A stretch of DNA of 64,000 nucleotides from an uncultured Ferrimonas sp. (GCF_947489035.1 NZ_CANLCI010000020.1:1-64000), one strand, 5' to 3'; numbered from the stretch's first letter, positions 48,553-58,163 are shown. Notes: generated by a model not told the origin, from the letters alone. A program made the numbers and translations.

Positions 48553-50504
48553 TTGCCCGCTCCTTTGCGTTGGTTGGGCTGGCTTAACAGCGCAGGCAGG
48601 CTAAACGGCATCAACGCGTGCTGGCGTTGCTCGGGGGTGGCGTTGGGGTGTTGCTGCTGCCACTGCTCTATGGCGGCTAAGCGCACCGCGCTGTCGGGGT
48701 GAGGGATGCTGTGATCCTCTCCGTAGCCACGGAAGCCCGGCGGCAGCTCCATGGCATGCACATCCATCGGTTCGTAGCTTAATTGCGGCGCCCCATCGCG
48801 CCAATGCACCAAGCTGCGCTTCAACCAGATGGCGTCGTTGCGCTGAGGGTAGTCTTCGCGCGCGTGAGCGCCACGGGACTCAGTACGCGCCAAAGCGGCC
48901 GTTGCCACCGCCAACGCCAGCTTTAGCATCTTCCGCAGCCGCAGCGCTTCCACCAGCTCTGGGTTGCTGTGACGTTGCCGGTGTTGCAACTGCAGCGATT
49001 GCGCTTGTTGTTGCAGCTCGGTCAGCTCGGTTACCGCTTGGCTGAGCTCGTCACCACGGCGGAAGATCCCCACCTTGGCCATCATGATCTGCTCCATCTG
49101 CGCTCGCAGGGCATAGGGATCGTGGCCTTGCGTTGCCTGCAGCAACTCGTCGATTTCCGTGGCGATTGCCTGTGCAAAAGGCGCCGCCACGGTGGGATCC
49201 GGTGCCGCCGCGCTGGCGCTGGTGGTGGCCACGTATTCGCCAACAATCATCCCCGCAACCACGGTTTCTGCCAGCGAGTTACCGCCTAAACGGTTAAAGC
49301 CGTGCAGATCCCAACAGGCCGCTTCGCCCACCGCAAACAACCCCGCCAGGCCGTAGGCTTCGCCGCGTTCATTGGTGCGAATGCCCCCCATCGAGTAGTG
49401 CTGGGTTGGCCGTACCGGGATCCACTCTTTGGCCGGATCGATCCCCAAAAAGTTCTGACAGATCTCTTTCACTTCGCGCAGGTTTTTATCAATGTGTGCC
49501 GCCCCAAGCTGGGTGATGTCCAGCCACAGGTGCTCACCGTAAGGGCTTGCGACCCCTTTGCCACGGCGCATGTGCTCGGTCATCCGCCGTGCCACCACAT
49601 CGCGCGAGGCCAACTCTTTTTTGTCGGGTTCGTAATCCACCATAAAGCGGTGGCCATCCACATCGCGCAGCACCCCCCCATCGCCACGGCAGCCTTCAGT
49701 AACGAGGATCCCCGCTGGCACGATGGCCGTGGGGTGAAACTGCACCGCTTCGGGGTTGCCCACCGGCACCAAGCCAGTCTCTAACGCCATGCTGGTGCCG
49801 GTGCCTTCGCAGATCAATGCGTTGGTGGATGCCGCCCATAAACGGCCATAGCCGCCGCTGCAGATGGTGGTGGTTTTGGCCAGGTAGGTGATCAACTCGC
49901 CGCTGATCAGATCCCGCACAATGGCGCCATGGCAACGCTCGCCATCGTGGATCAATTGCAGTGCTTCCACCCGTTCATGCACGTCGATGCCTGCGGCGAT
50001 CGCTTTGTTGTCCATGCTGTACAGCAGCGAATGGCCAGTGCCATCGGCGGTGTAGCAGGTGCGCCAGTGCTTGGTGCCGCCAAAATCACGGGCATGAATC
50101 AAACCGTGGCTTTTGGCCGACTCTTTAATGGTGGTGATCTTGCCGTTGATCACCGCGGCGCGTGGCCCCGCCTGAATGCGGCTCCAAGGCACGCCCCACT
50201 CCGCCGCTTGCCGTACCGCCTTGGGCGCCACATGGGCAAACATGCGCGCCACGGTTTGATCGCAGCCCCAATCGGATCCTTTTACGGTATCAATAAAGTG
50301 GGCGGTTTCATCGTCGCCTTGGCTTTTGGCGCTGTTGCCCAAACTGGCCTGCATGCCGCCCTGAGCCGCGGCCGAGTGAGAACGCTTGGCGGGCACCAGC
50401 GACAATACGGTGGCTTGCTGCCCCTGCTGTTGGCAGGCCAGCGCAATACGCAATCCCGCTAAGCCGGCGCCGATGATCAGCGCATCGGTGGTGATGGTTT
50501 TCAT
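48549..50504 (-). CDS. frdA: Fumarate reductase flavoprotein subunit
   Basis: Reduces fumarate to succinate as an anaerobic terminal acceptor, in the inner membrane with FrdB and FrdC. From ATG 50504 (GGAG upstream) it is 651 aa. The FAD-binding start is IIGAGLAGLRIALACQQQG, H43 in KRSHSAAAQGG is the covalent FAD ligand, and the active-site segments HPTAIVPAGIL and PTQHYSMGGI are present. It resembles Wolinella/Shewanella enzymes. Succinate oxidation by the same complex is possible. Confidence 0.96.
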   Translation of the reverse strand: MKTITTDALIIGAGLAGLRIALACQQQGQQATVLSLVPAKRSHSAAAQGGMQASLGNSAKSQGDDETAHFIDTVKGSDWGCDQTVARMFAHVAPKAVRQAAEWGVPWSRIQAGPRAAVINGKITTIKESAKSHGLIHARDFGGTKHWRTCYTADGTGHSLLYSMDNKAIAAGIDVHERVEALQLIHDGERCHGAIVRDLISGELITYLAKTTTICSGGYGRLWAASTNALICEGTGTSMALETGLVPVGNPEAVQFHPTAIVPAGILVTEGCRGDGGVLRDVDGHRFMVDYEPDKKELASRDVVARRMTEHMRRGKGVASPYGEHLWLDITQLGAAHIDKNLREVKEICQNFLGIDPAKEWIPVRPTQHYSMGGIRTNERGEAYGLAGLFAVGEAACWDLHGFNRLGGNSLAETVVAGMIVGEYVATTSASAAAPDPTVAAPFAQAIATEIDELLQATQGHDPYALRAQMEQIMMAKVGIFRRGDELSQAVTELTELQQQAQSLQLQHRQRHSNPELVEALRLRKMLKLALAVATAALARTESRGAHAREDYPQRNDAIWLKRSLVHWRDGAPQLSYEPMDVHAMELPPGFRGYGEDHSIPHPDSAVRLAAIEQWQQQHPNATPEQRQHALMPFSLPALLSQPNQRKGAGK

Positions 50505-50517
50505 CAGTCGACTCCGT

Positions 50518-51189
50518 TTAAGCCAGCAGGCCGTGAACAACGTGCATCGCAATGCTCGCCGCCCCCAGCACAATCAGGTAGATGGTGATGCCGCGCATCA
50601 ATTTGCGGCCAATAAAGCGCGGTTCCGAGATGGGGCACCACTTCAGCCATAAGCGGGTGATCCCCGCAGTGGCGTGCAGCACCGACAGCGGCAACATTAA
50701 GCCGTACAGCAACCAGCCCCCTTGAAACACAATTCGGTAGGCCGAGGCATCAGCGCCGATCTGCTCTGGGATCAGCATCATGGTCAGCAGGTGGATCGGC
50801 ACCAATAACAGCAGCGCTAAGCCACTGCCCAGCTGCCACAACCACAGCCGAGTGCCGCCATGATGAATCACTTTAAGGTGCTGCCGTAGCTGCCGATATT
50901 GCGCCAGTTTTTGCGGCACCTTGCGCGCCACCGCATAGATATGAACCAGCAAAATCAACAACATAAGCGAAGCGGCGATAACCACTAACGCACTGAAGCC
51001 GTGGCCAGCGGGATCCGCCCATTTGGCGTGCAGAAAGTCTGCCATGGCATCAAACGCACCGGGGCCAAACAACACGCTGGCTTCCAGATGCAGGTGCACC
51101 AACAAAAACAGGGTAAGAATGGCACCACTGATCCCTTGTAGGATCTCCATTCTAGGCAAGCGACGATCCAGCGGAGCAGGCTGCGGCAT
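50518..51189 (-). CDS. frdC: Fumarate reductase cytochrome b subunit
   Basis: A five-helix, di-haem membrane anchor that oxidises menaquinol. The 223-aa protein has His residues in LVHLHLEASVLFG, LVHIYAVARK, LVPIHLLTMM and VLHATAGITRLW, the expected haem ligands. It is 13 bp upstream of frdA. Two CRP-like sites lie before it, which fits the CRP-dependent anaerobic respiration known in Shewanella. Confidence 0.94.
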   Translation of the reverse strand: MPQPAPLDRRLPRMEILQGISGAILTLFLLVHLHLEASVLFGPGAFDAMADFLHAKWADPAGHGFSALVVIAASLMLLILLVHIYAVARKVPQKLAQYRQLRQHLKVIHHGGTRLWLWQLGSGLALLLLVPIHLLTMMLIPEQIGADASAYRIVFQGGWLLYGLMLPLSVLHATAGITRLWLKWCPISEPRFIGRKLMRGITIYLIVLGAASIAMHVVHGLLA

Positions 51190-51231
51190 TCGATAGCAAT
51201 CCTAAATAAAGTAAGCCAATTGAACTGAGGT

Positions 51232-51247
51232 TGTGGTCAAGGCCACT
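51232..51247. promoter_or_regulatory. CRP-like site upstream of frdC
   Basis: TGTGGTCAAGGCCACT matches TGTGA-N6-TCACA in four of five bases per half. It lies 43 bp before the frdC start. It may bind CRP weakly. Confidence 0.4.
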
Positions 51248-51346
51248 AAACGAGTCCAACTCGATGGAAGTTTACGCAGCAATGGCATCGGTAAACATGA
51301 CCGTGATCATGCTGGCAAAACTCAATCTAGCCCCTGTTCTTCACCT

Positions 51347-51362
51347 CGTGACCACAATCACG
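51347..51362. promoter_or_regulatory. CRP-like site between frdC and prmA
   Basis: CGTGACCACAATCACG has perfect GTGA-N6-TCAC cores with symmetric ends. It lies 92 bp from the prmA start and 158 bp from the frdC start, so it may act on the frd operon from a distance. Confidence 0.5.
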
Positions 51363-51438
51363 CCGAAAAAGCCGCTGCCTAGATCGTCGTTTGCGTTTAC
51401 AATTCGCCAATTGCCCTCATCAATCGACAGAGTTATTC

Positions 51439-52320
51439 ATGGCTTGGATCCAAATTCGCTTAAACGCCACCTCTGAAACCGCCGAGATCATCGGCGATCA
51501 CTTAGTGGAAACCGGTGCCGTTTCGGTCACCTTCCTTGATTCACAAGACACCCCAGTGTTTGAACCGGCACCGGGCGAAACCCGCCTGTGGGGCGACACT
51601 GACGTGGTTGGCCTGTACGACGCCATTACCGACATGGCGCCGGTTATCGAGCAGCTGAAGCAGGTACCAGAGCTGGCAACCCAGATGGTCTACAAAGTCG
51701 AAGCGCTGGAAGACAAGGATTGGGAACGCGAGTGGATGGACAACTTCCACCCCATGAAGTTTGGTAACCGCCTGTGGATCTGCCCAAGCTGGCGCCAAGC
51801 CCCAGAGCCGAACGCCGTTAACGTGTTGCTGGATCCAGGCTTGGCCTTTGGTACCGGCACGCACCCCACCACCGCCTTGTGCCTAACTTGGCTGGATGGG
51901 CAAGATCTGTCCGACAAACAGGTGATCGACTTTGGTTGTGGCTCTGGCATCTTGGCCATCGCCGCCATCAAGCTGGGCGCCAAAGAGGTGATCGGCCTTG
52001 ATATCGATCCGCAAGCACTGACCGCCTCGGCCGATAACGCCGAACGCAACGGCATTAAAGACAAGCTGACGGTTTACCTGCCAAAAGATCAGCCTAAAGA
52101 CCTGCAAGTGGATGCCGTAGTGGCCAACATCTTAGCGGGGCCGCTGCGTGAACTGGCTCCGGTGATTGCCGCACTGGTAAAAACCGGTGGCCAACTGGCG
52201 CTGTCTGGGTTACTGCAAGAGCAAGCCGATGAACTGCGCGCGATCTACAGCCAATGGTTTGATCTGAATCCAACCGCAATCGAAGGCGATTGGTGTCGAT
52301 TAGATGGCACAAAACGCTAA
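51439..52320 (+). CDS. prmA: Ribosomal protein L11 methyltransferase
   Basis: Trimethylates lysines and the N-terminus of ribosomal protein L11. From ATG 51439 it is 293 aa; the upstream in-frame codons lack similarity. The substrate-binding domain is at the N-terminus and the SAM-binding segment [19 protein letters not shown] is at about 160. [14 protein letters not shown] is also diagnostic. In relatives it follows accC; here an island and frdCAB stand between. Confidence 0.96.
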   Translation: MAWIQIRLNATSETAEIIGDHLVETGAVSVTFLDSQDTPVFEPAPGETRLWGDTDVVGLYDAITDMAPVIEQLKQVPELATQMVYKVEALEDKDWEREWMDNFHPMKFGNRLWICPSWRQAPEPNAVNVLLDPGLAFGTGTHPTTALCLTWLDGQDLSDKQVIDFGCGSGILAIAAIKLGAKEVIGLDIDPQALTASADNAERNGIKDKLTVYLPKDQPKDLQVDAVVANILAGPLRELAPVIAALVKTGGQLALSGLLQEQADELRAIYSQWFDLNPTAIEGDWCRLDGTKR

Positions 52321-52362
52321 ATCTTACTGATCCTGCTAAAGCGGGCAAAATTTAGCCAACCC

Positions 52363-52406
52363 AAGCAAAACCACGGAAGTGAGTAACCGCTAACGTGGTT
52401 TTGCTT
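52363..52406 (+). other. Long hairpin between prmA and dusB
   Basis: AAGCAAAACCACG (52363-52375) and CGTGGTTTTGCTT (52394-52406) pair over 13 bp with an 18-nt loop. No T-run follows, so it is not a standard terminator. It lies in a 216-bp gap that also carries the dusB-fis promoter. Confidence 0.6.
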
Positions 52407-52494
52407 AGCCGCTCTAGATCCCCACTTTGAAAGTCAAGCGAATTAATTTGCGCTGCGTACATTTTCTGACCTTCCCACCACCGCCAAAAAAGAG

Positions 52495-52500
52495 TAATAT
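52495..52500 (+). promoter_or_regulatory. Probable -10 element of dusB-fis
   Basis: TAATAT (52495-52500) is followed by the GC-rich TCGCTCCC discriminator, as at stringently controlled fis promoters. The -35 region is poor. The identification is tentative. Confidence 0.35.
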
Positions 52501-52536
52501 TCGCTCCCTCGTTTCGGAGCGGGTTAAAAAGTGACT

Positions 52537-53502
52537 ATGAAAATTGGACCCTATCAACTGCAGAATCAGCTGATCGTGGCACCGATGGCCGGCGTTACTG
52601 ACTTACCTTTTCGTCAGTTATGTCGCCGTTTAGGTGCCGGACTGGCCGTGAGTGAGATGCTGTCCTCCAATCCTGAGGTTTGGAAGACAGAGAAATCGAT
52701 GTCACGTATGGACCACACTAACGAAAGTGGGATCCGATCCGTGCAAATCGCTGGTTGCGAACCCGAGTTGATGGCTCAGGCCGCCCGTTTCAATGTGGAA
52801 CGTGGCGCTCAGATCATCGACATCAATATGGGTTGCCCAGCAAAAAAAGTTAATAAGAAGCTGGCAGGTTCCGCCCTGCTACGCCACCCGGAGCTTGTGG
52901 CCGACATCTGTGCCGCTGTGGTTAACGCCGTAGCAGTGCCGGTAACGCTGAAGATCCGAACCGGTTGGGATCCGGAAAACCGCAATGGCGTTGATATCGC
53001 TCGTATTGCAGAGCAAAGCGGCATCGCTGCGCTTGCCGTGCATGGTCGAACACGACAATGCATGTACAAAGGCGAAGCCGAGTACGACACCATTGCGGCA
53101 ATAAAACATGCCGTCTCACTGCCGGTGGTTGCCAATGGCGACATCGACAGCCCAGAGAAGGCACGCCAAGTATTGGACAAGACTGGCGTGGATGGCCTGA
53201 TGATAGGCCGTCCGGCGCAGGGTCGACCGTGGATATTCCGCGAAATTGCCCATTATTTGGACACCGGAGAACACTTGCCAGAACCGTCGTTAGACGAGCG
53301 CTGGCAACTGATGCAGGAACACTTGCAACAGTTACACGAGTTCTACGGCGATGAACGCGGCATGCGTATCGCCCGCAAACACGTGGGCTGGTATCTCGAT
53401 AACCAGCAACAACCGGATTTACGTCGTCAGTTCAATCAATTGGATTCGGCGATGGCGCAGCGAGAGGCTCTCGCCCGCTTTTTTGAAGTAAACATTAGTT
53501 AA
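52537..53502 (+). CDS. dusB: tRNA-dihydrouridine synthase B
   Basis: Reduces uridine in tRNA with FMN and NADPH. From ATG 52537 it is 321 aa ([20 protein letters not shown]). Marks are the FMN site [31 protein letters not shown] with the catalytic Cys, and [16 protein letters not shown] six bases upstream is better spaced from GGAG, but homology favours the ATG. It is 19 bp before fis, the canonical dusB-fis operon. Confidence 0.95.
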   Translation: MKIGPYQLQNQLIVAPMAGVTDLPFRQLCRRLGAGLAVSEMLSSNPEVWKTEKSMSRMDHTNESGIRSVQIAGCEPELMAQAARFNVERGAQIIDINMGCPAKKVNKKLAGSALLRHPELVADICAAVVNAVAVPVTLKIRTGWDPENRNGVDIARIAEQSGIAALAVHGRTRQCMYKGEAEYDTIAAIKHAVSLPVVANGDIDSPEKARQVLDKTGVDGLMIGRPAQGRPWIFREIAHYLDTGEHLPEPSLDERWQLMQEHLQQLHEFYGDERGMRIARKHVGWYLDNQQQPDLRRQFNQLDSAMAQREALARFFEVNIS

Positions 53503-53521
53503 GAGACAGAGCAAAGACAGT

Positions 53522-53830
53522 ATGTTTGATCAGCAGAACTCCTTTTCTGAAGCACACCAACTGACCGTTGGCCAAATCGAGACCCCTAACGGCACTGTAA
53601 AGCCACAGCTGCTGCGTGATAGCGTAAAGCGCGCTGTAAGCAACTACTTTGCCCAATTGGATGGCCAAGAAGCCTCTGAAGTTTACGAAATGGTACTGTG
53701 CGAAGTTGAACAGCCTTTGCTGGACATCGTGATGCAGTACACCCGCGGTAACCAAACCCGCGCAGCCAACATCTTGGGCATCAACCGCGGCACGCTGCGT
53801 AAGAAGCTGAAGAAATACGGCATGAACTAA
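53522..53830 (+). CDS. fis: DNA-binding protein Fis
   Basis: A nucleoid protein that bends DNA and activates rRNA genes in fast growth. The 102-aa protein ends with the helix-turn-helix [22 protein letters not shown]. It is made from the dusB-fis transcript and followed by a terminator. The second restriction locus starts just downstream. Confidence 0.97.
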   Translation: MFDQQNSFSEAHQLTVGQIETPNGTVKPQLLRDSVKRAVSNYFAQLDGQEASEVYEMVLCEVEQPLLDIVMQYTRGNQTRAANILGINRGTLRKKLKKYGMN

Positions 53831-53860
53831 CCCCAAAGGGGGTAAGTTTTTGATTTAATG

Positions 53861-53894
53861 GCGGTTTTCCTACCATGGGAAAGCCGCTTTTTTT
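53861..53894 (+). terminator. fis terminator
   Basis: The 10-bp stem GCGGTTTTCC/GGGAAAGCCGC (with G-U pairs) has loop TACCAT and a T7 run. Confidence 0.9.
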
Positions 53895-54275
53895 ATATGA
53901 ACCCAGAAAAACACCCAACCTATTAAAACCCCGAAAATGCCAACTGGCGTCGTCCGGTTTACAAAAGATCGGCGTAAGATCCTGTTGATGATGAACACTC
54001 CCTCGATAATAAGAGCCCAAACCTACAGCACGCAAGCACGCCCTCACCATTAAGCAATCACACCGCCCTTAGAGTCGCTAACTTCCATTGACGGAGATTG
54101 AAGCCCCCCTCCCCCTTCAATCATTGAACCTCGCCTAAAGCAATGATTGGCTCGACGCGCCTTGGAATGCACTCCTAGCCACAATCCGACTGCAGCTCGC
54201 TGATCCCTATTTTGTCGGCACTGGCGATCGACCGAAATCATCCAATCATTCAGGCATCGCTTTTAGCCGACCTGG

Positions 54276-54454
54276 CCGTTACTCGACACCAGACCTCGGA
54301 CAATGCCGATACCGTTACTAGACACCGTTACTCGGACTATGCCCATTCCGTTCTAGACAGCGTTACTCGGACTATGCCCATACCATTACTAGACAGCGTT
54401 ACTCGGACTATGCCGATACCGTTACTAGACACCGTTACTCAGACAATGCTCGTA
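54276..54454. repeat. Five 36-bp tandem repeats
   Basis: Five head-to-tail units at 54276, 54312, 54348 (35 bp), 54383 and 54419. The pattern starts CCGTTACTAGACACCG and contains a second CGTTACTCGGACTATGCC. Units 2 to 4 are closely similar; the first and last have drifted. The array lies in a 1.04-kb gene-free gap (53831-54873) between fis and the second restriction locus. No spacer lies between units, so it is not a CRISPR array. Confidence 0.9.
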
Positions 54455-54756
54455 TTCCGAGTAACGGGGGGAGGAACTATAAATAACTAGGCTGAGTTTG
54501 AAGGGGGAGAAACGCGATCTCATAAAGTTCGCTGGGCACCGTTTTTTTGTGCCATTGGCGGTTCTGAATTTCCAACTTTTCTGCCCTAAATTTGCCACAT
54601 CATCACCACCAGTACATCACCGTTACTCGGCAGCCTTCGCGGCAATCGGCGACGGCCATTCCCCCAGCAACAATCACCACTGGGCATCGCTGCTAAAAGT
54701 CGCGGTTTGTCGCTGAGCGGCCGCCACCAAAGTTGACGTTGGATCCGACCGATGTG

Positions 54757-54797
54757 ATATGCATTTTTTTGATGATGCACAAAAAATCAAAACATAT
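54757..54797. promoter_or_regulatory. Nested palindrome, operator-like, before the second hsd locus
   Basis: Outer arms ATATG (54757-54761) and CATAT (54793-54797) enclose inner arms ATTTTTTTG (54763-54771) and CAAAAAAT (54780-54787). The AT-rich double palindrome lies 77 bp before the first gene of the locus. It could bind a regulator of the defence operon. No regulator gene is in the window. Confidence 0.45.
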
Positions 54798-54873
54798 TGG
54801 CTAATTCACATTGACGTTCAGCCGCCAAACCCTCATTATTTTCTGCATCATTTTAAATGAAGCAATTTGACCA

Positions 54874-55440
54874 ATGACCTTAGATCAAGTCGCTAACGTG
54901 AGAGCCGGACATGGATTTCGTGGGGCAATAGCCCCTGCGGAAGATGGCAATGGCTTGGTGATCCAGCCGCGGGATCAATCTGCCGATGGCCGCATCAACT
55001 GGGCCAACCTAATAAAAGCCCAAGTAACAGGGCGTAAACCACCAGAATGGCTTAAAGATGGCGACATCCTCTTTCTGGCTCGGGGTGGTAACAACGTGGC
55101 ATCGCTGCTAGCTGGGGTAAGCCAGCCGGTGGTGTGTTCACCCTATTTCTATGTGATTGAAGTAAAAGATAACAGCGTTATCTTGCCAAGCTTTCTAGCA
55201 TGGCAACTTAACCAAGCGGCAGCACAGCGTTACTTCCAAATGTCGGGGGAAGGCTCTGTGCAACTAAGCATTCGCCGTACCATTTTGGAAAACACGCCCA
55301 TAGCATTGCCGCCACTTAGCCAGCAACAACAGATCATGCAGTTGGTGCAGTGTGCCGAACAAGAGCAACAAGCCTTTCAACGACTTATCGAGCTACGGCA
55401 GCAAGAGATCAACGCCGTCACTCAAAACTTATTTAACTAA
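54874..55440 (+). CDS. One-TRD HsdS-like protein
   Basis: A 188-aa protein with one target-recognition domain (residues 1-140, SLLAGVSQPVVCSPYFYVIEVK) and one helical segment (PLSQQQQIMQLVQCAEQEQQAFQRLIELRQQEINA). Full HsdS has two of each. It precedes hsdM2, and a two-TRD hsdS lies after it. It may dimerise to give a symmetrical target, act as a decoy or regulator, or be a reduced relic. The ribosome site is weak. It is the first gene of the right-hand defence operon. Confidence 0.75.
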   Translation: MTLDQVANVRAGHGFRGAIAPAEDGNGLVIQPRDQSADGRINWANLIKAQVTGRKPPEWLKDGDILFLARGGNNVASLLAGVSQPVVCSPYFYVIEVKDNSVILPSFLAWQLNQAAAQRYFQMSGEGSVQLSIRRTILENTPIALPPLSQQQQIMQLVQCAEQEQQAFQRLIELRQQEINAVTQNLFN

Positions 55441-55468
55441 CTGAATAACAAGACAATTGGAAAAATTG

Positions 55469-56995
55469 ATGTCGACCATTAACCAAGATCAGATCAACAA
55501 AACCGTATGGGGCGCCTGTGACACCTTCCGTGGCACCGTAGATCCATCCATCTACAAAGACTTTATCCTGACCATGCTGTTTTTGAAGTACATCTCGGAT
55601 GTGCATCAAGACCAATACGACCAGCTAAAGGCGGAATACGGCGACGAACCAGAGCTGATCGCCGAACTGATGGCGACCCAATCATTCAAAGTACCTGCTG
55701 GCTCAACCTTCTGGGATCTGTATGAATCTCGCCACGAAGCCGGTAACGGCACCCGCATCGATTTGGCGCTACACGCCATTGAAGAAGCCAACGGCAGCAA
55801 GCTAAAGAACGTGTTCCAAGACATCAGCTTTAACACCGATAAGCTGGGCGACGAAAAGCAAAAGAACGACATCCTGCGTCACCTGCTGGAAGACTTTGGC
55901 AAGGCCGAACTGAACCTGCGCCCAAGCCGCGTTGGTTCGCTGGATGTGATTGGCAACGCCTACGAATACCTGATTAAGCACTTTGCCGCTGGCAGCGGGA
56001 AATCGGCTGGCGAGTTCTACACCCCAGCTGAGGTATCCGACCTACTGGCAATCCTGCTGGCACCAAAGCCGGGCGACCAGATCTGCGACCCGGCCTGTGG
56101 CTCGGGATCGCTGCTGATGAAGTGTGGCAAGCAGGTACAAAAGAACCACAACGGCTCTAAGCAGTACGCCCTGTTTGGTCAAGAGGCCATTGGCTCTACC
56201 TGGTCACTGGCGAAGATGAACATGTTCCTGCACGGCGAAGACAACCACCGCATCGAATGGGGCGATACCATTCGCAACCCTAAGCTGCAGGACAAAAGCG
56301 GCGGCCTGCTGCACTTTGATGTGGTAACCGCCAACCCACCGTTCTCGCTGGATAAGTGGGGGCACGAAGACGCCGCCGACGATAAGTTTGGTCGCTTCCG
56401 CCGTGGGGTACCGCCAAAGACCAAGGGCGACTACGCCTTTATCTCCCACATGATTGAAACCCTAAAGCCAGCCTCAAACGGTAAAAGCGGGGGCCGCATG
56501 GGCGTGGTAGTGCCCCACGGCGTGCTGTTCCGCGCTTCCAGCGAGGGCAAGATCCGTAAACAACTGATCGACGAAAACCTGTTAGACGCAGTGATCGGTC
56601 TGCCAGAAAAGCTGTTCTTCGGTACCGGCATCCCAGCGGCAATCTTGATCTTCCGTAAGGACAAAGTCGACGACAAGGTGCTGTTTATCGACGCCAGCCG
56701 CGAGTTCAAGTCTGGTAAGAACCAGAACCAGCTAACCCCAGAGAACATCGACAAGATCGTTAAAACCTACAAAGACGGCGACAGCGTGGATAAGTACGCC
56801 TACCTTGCTTCGCTAGAAGAGATCGCCGAAAACGATTACAACCTCAACATCCCGCGCTACGTCGATACCTTTGAAGAAGAGGAAGAGATCGACCTAATGG
56901 CAGTACGCACTGAGCGTTTGCAACTGCAACAACAGCTGGGTGAGCTAGAAACCGAGATGGCGGGCTACCTGAAGGAGCTGGGTTATGGTGCCTAA
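55469..56995 (+). CDS. hsdM: Type I DNA methyltransferase subunit (second system)
   Basis: An N6-adenine methyltransferase of 508 aa from ATG 55469. Motif I is DQICDPACGSGSLLMK and the catalytic NPPF is in VVTANPPFSLDKWGHE. It follows the one-TRD hsdS after 28 bp and overlaps the two-TRD hsdS by 11 bp. Its sequence is far from the first hsdM, so it is a separate acquisition. Confidence 0.96.
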   Translation: MSTINQDQINKTVWGACDTFRGTVDPSIYKDFILTMLFLKYISDVHQDQYDQLKAEYGDEPELIAELMATQSFKVPAGSTFWDLYESRHEAGNGTRIDLALHAIEEANGSKLKNVFQDISFNTDKLGDEKQKNDILRHLLEDFGKAELNLRPSRVGSLDVIGNAYEYLIKHFAAGSGKSAGEFYTPAEVSDLLAILLAPKPGDQICDPACGSGSLLMKCGKQVQKNHNGSKQYALFGQEAIGSTWSLAKMNMFLHGEDNHRIEWGDTIRNPKLQDKSGGLLHFDVVTANPPFSLDKWGHEDAADDKFGRFRRGVPPKTKGDYAFISHMIETLKPASNGKSGGRMGVVVPHGVLFRASSEGKIRKQLIDENLLDAVIGLPEKLFFGTGIPAAILIFRKDKVDDKVLFIDASREFKSGKNQNQLTPENIDKIVKTYKDGDSVDKYAYLASLEEIAENDYNLNIPRYVDTFEEEEEIDLMAVRTERLQLQQQLGELETEMAGYLKELGYGA

Positions 56996-58163
56996 TGGTT
57001 GGGGGGTAAAATCTTTAAGTGAGATCGCGAAGGAAAAGATCTCGTACGGTATCGTGCAGGCAGGAAAGCACATTGAGGATGGTGTTCCGTATATTAAAAG
57101 CTCTGATGTAGGAGGTGTAATTGATATTGCATCGCTACAAAAAACATCACCAGAAATACATCATAAGTATCGCCGTTCTGCGGTACACCCGAATGATATT
57201 GTATTTTCTTTACGAGGAAATATTGGCCGAACTAGCATCGTTCCTGAAGCGTTACCCGAAGCTAATTTGACGCAGGGAACTGCAAGGATTTCAGTAAACG
57301 CCAATAATGATACGAAGTATGTATATTACACGTTAGCGAGTGCCACTCTTCTTAATCGCATAAACGCATTAAGCAAAGGATCGACCTTTAAAGAAATCTC
57401 TCTTGAAGAGCTACGTAAGGTGAAGTTATCCATTCCACCACTCCCAGAACAACGAAAAATCGCTCAAATCCTCGGGGCGTGGGACAAGGCGATTGCCACT
57501 ACCGAGCAACTGATTGCCACCAGCAAACAGCAGAAAAAGGCCCTGATGCAACAACTGCTCACCGGCAAAAAGCGCCTACTCAACCCCGAAACCTGCCAAC
57601 CGTTTGAGGGCGAGTGGATGAATGTATCGCTTAAAAATGTCGCGAAGTTACAAGCAGGAAAATTTGTAAAGGCTTCTAATATTTCAGCTACTCAAGTAGG
57701 GGGGCGGTTTCCATGTTTTGGAGGTAATGGACTTCGTGGGTTTACTGAATCGTATACTCACGATGGACTTTATTCGCTTATTGGTCGTCAAGGTGCACTT
57801 TGCGGGAATATTACTCTGGCTAGCGGAAAGTTCCATGCTACCGAACATGCAGTCGTTGTTAATCCATTATCGGAGATCGAGACTAAGTGGCTTTATTTTA
57901 AATTGGTCGATTTGAATTTAAACCAATACGCGACAGGGCAGGCTCAACCAGGTCTTTCTGTAAAAAATATTGAAACAGTCGAACTGAACCTTCCTTCATT
58001 TTCAGAGCAACAAAAAATTGCCTCAGTGCTCACCGCTGCCGACAATGAAATCGAAGCGCTAGAAGCCAAGCTTGCCCACTTCAAGCAAGAGAAAAAGGCA
58101 CTGATGCAGCAACTATTAACCGGCAAGCGCCGCGTCATCGTGGACGATAAGGACGTCGCCTAA
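56985..58163 (+). CDS. hsdS: Type I specificity subunit (second system)
   Basis: A two-TRD HsdS of 392 aa. The conserved helix with KKALMQQLLTGK appears twice, at about 190 and at the C-terminus, showing the internal repeat. The TRDs (57000-57430 and 57620-57990) are visibly AT-richer than the conserved helices and neighbours, evidence for TRD exchange. It starts inside hsdM2 and its stop overlaps the KAP start (TAATG). Confidence 0.93.
   Translation: MVPNGWGVKSLSEIAKEKISYGIVQAGKHIEDGVPYIKSSDVGGVIDIASLQKTSPEIHHKYRRSAVHPNDIVFSLRGNIGRTSIVPEALPEANLTQGTARISVNANNDTKYVYYTLASATLLNRINALSKGSTFKEISLEELRKVKLSIPPLPEQRKIAQILGAWDKAIATTEQLIATSKQQKKALMQQLLTGKKRLLNPETCQPFEGEWMNVSLKNVAKLQAGKFVKASNISATQVGGRFPCFGGNGLRGFTESYTHDGLYSLIGRQGALCGNITLASGKFHATEHAVVVNPLSEIETKWLYFKLVDLNLNQYATGQAQPGLSVKNIETVELNLPSFSEQQKIASVLTAADNEIEALEAKLAHFKQEKKALMQQLLTGKRRVIVDDKDVA

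Noticed and set aside
54276..54454. Considered as a CRISPR array because of the 36-bp period.
   Set aside because: Units follow each other directly, with no spacers.
54212..54490. 92-codon frame across the 36-bp repeats.
   Set aside because: 36 is divisible by three so a frame is expected to stay open; there is no start signal, and one unit is 35 bp, which breaks periodicity.
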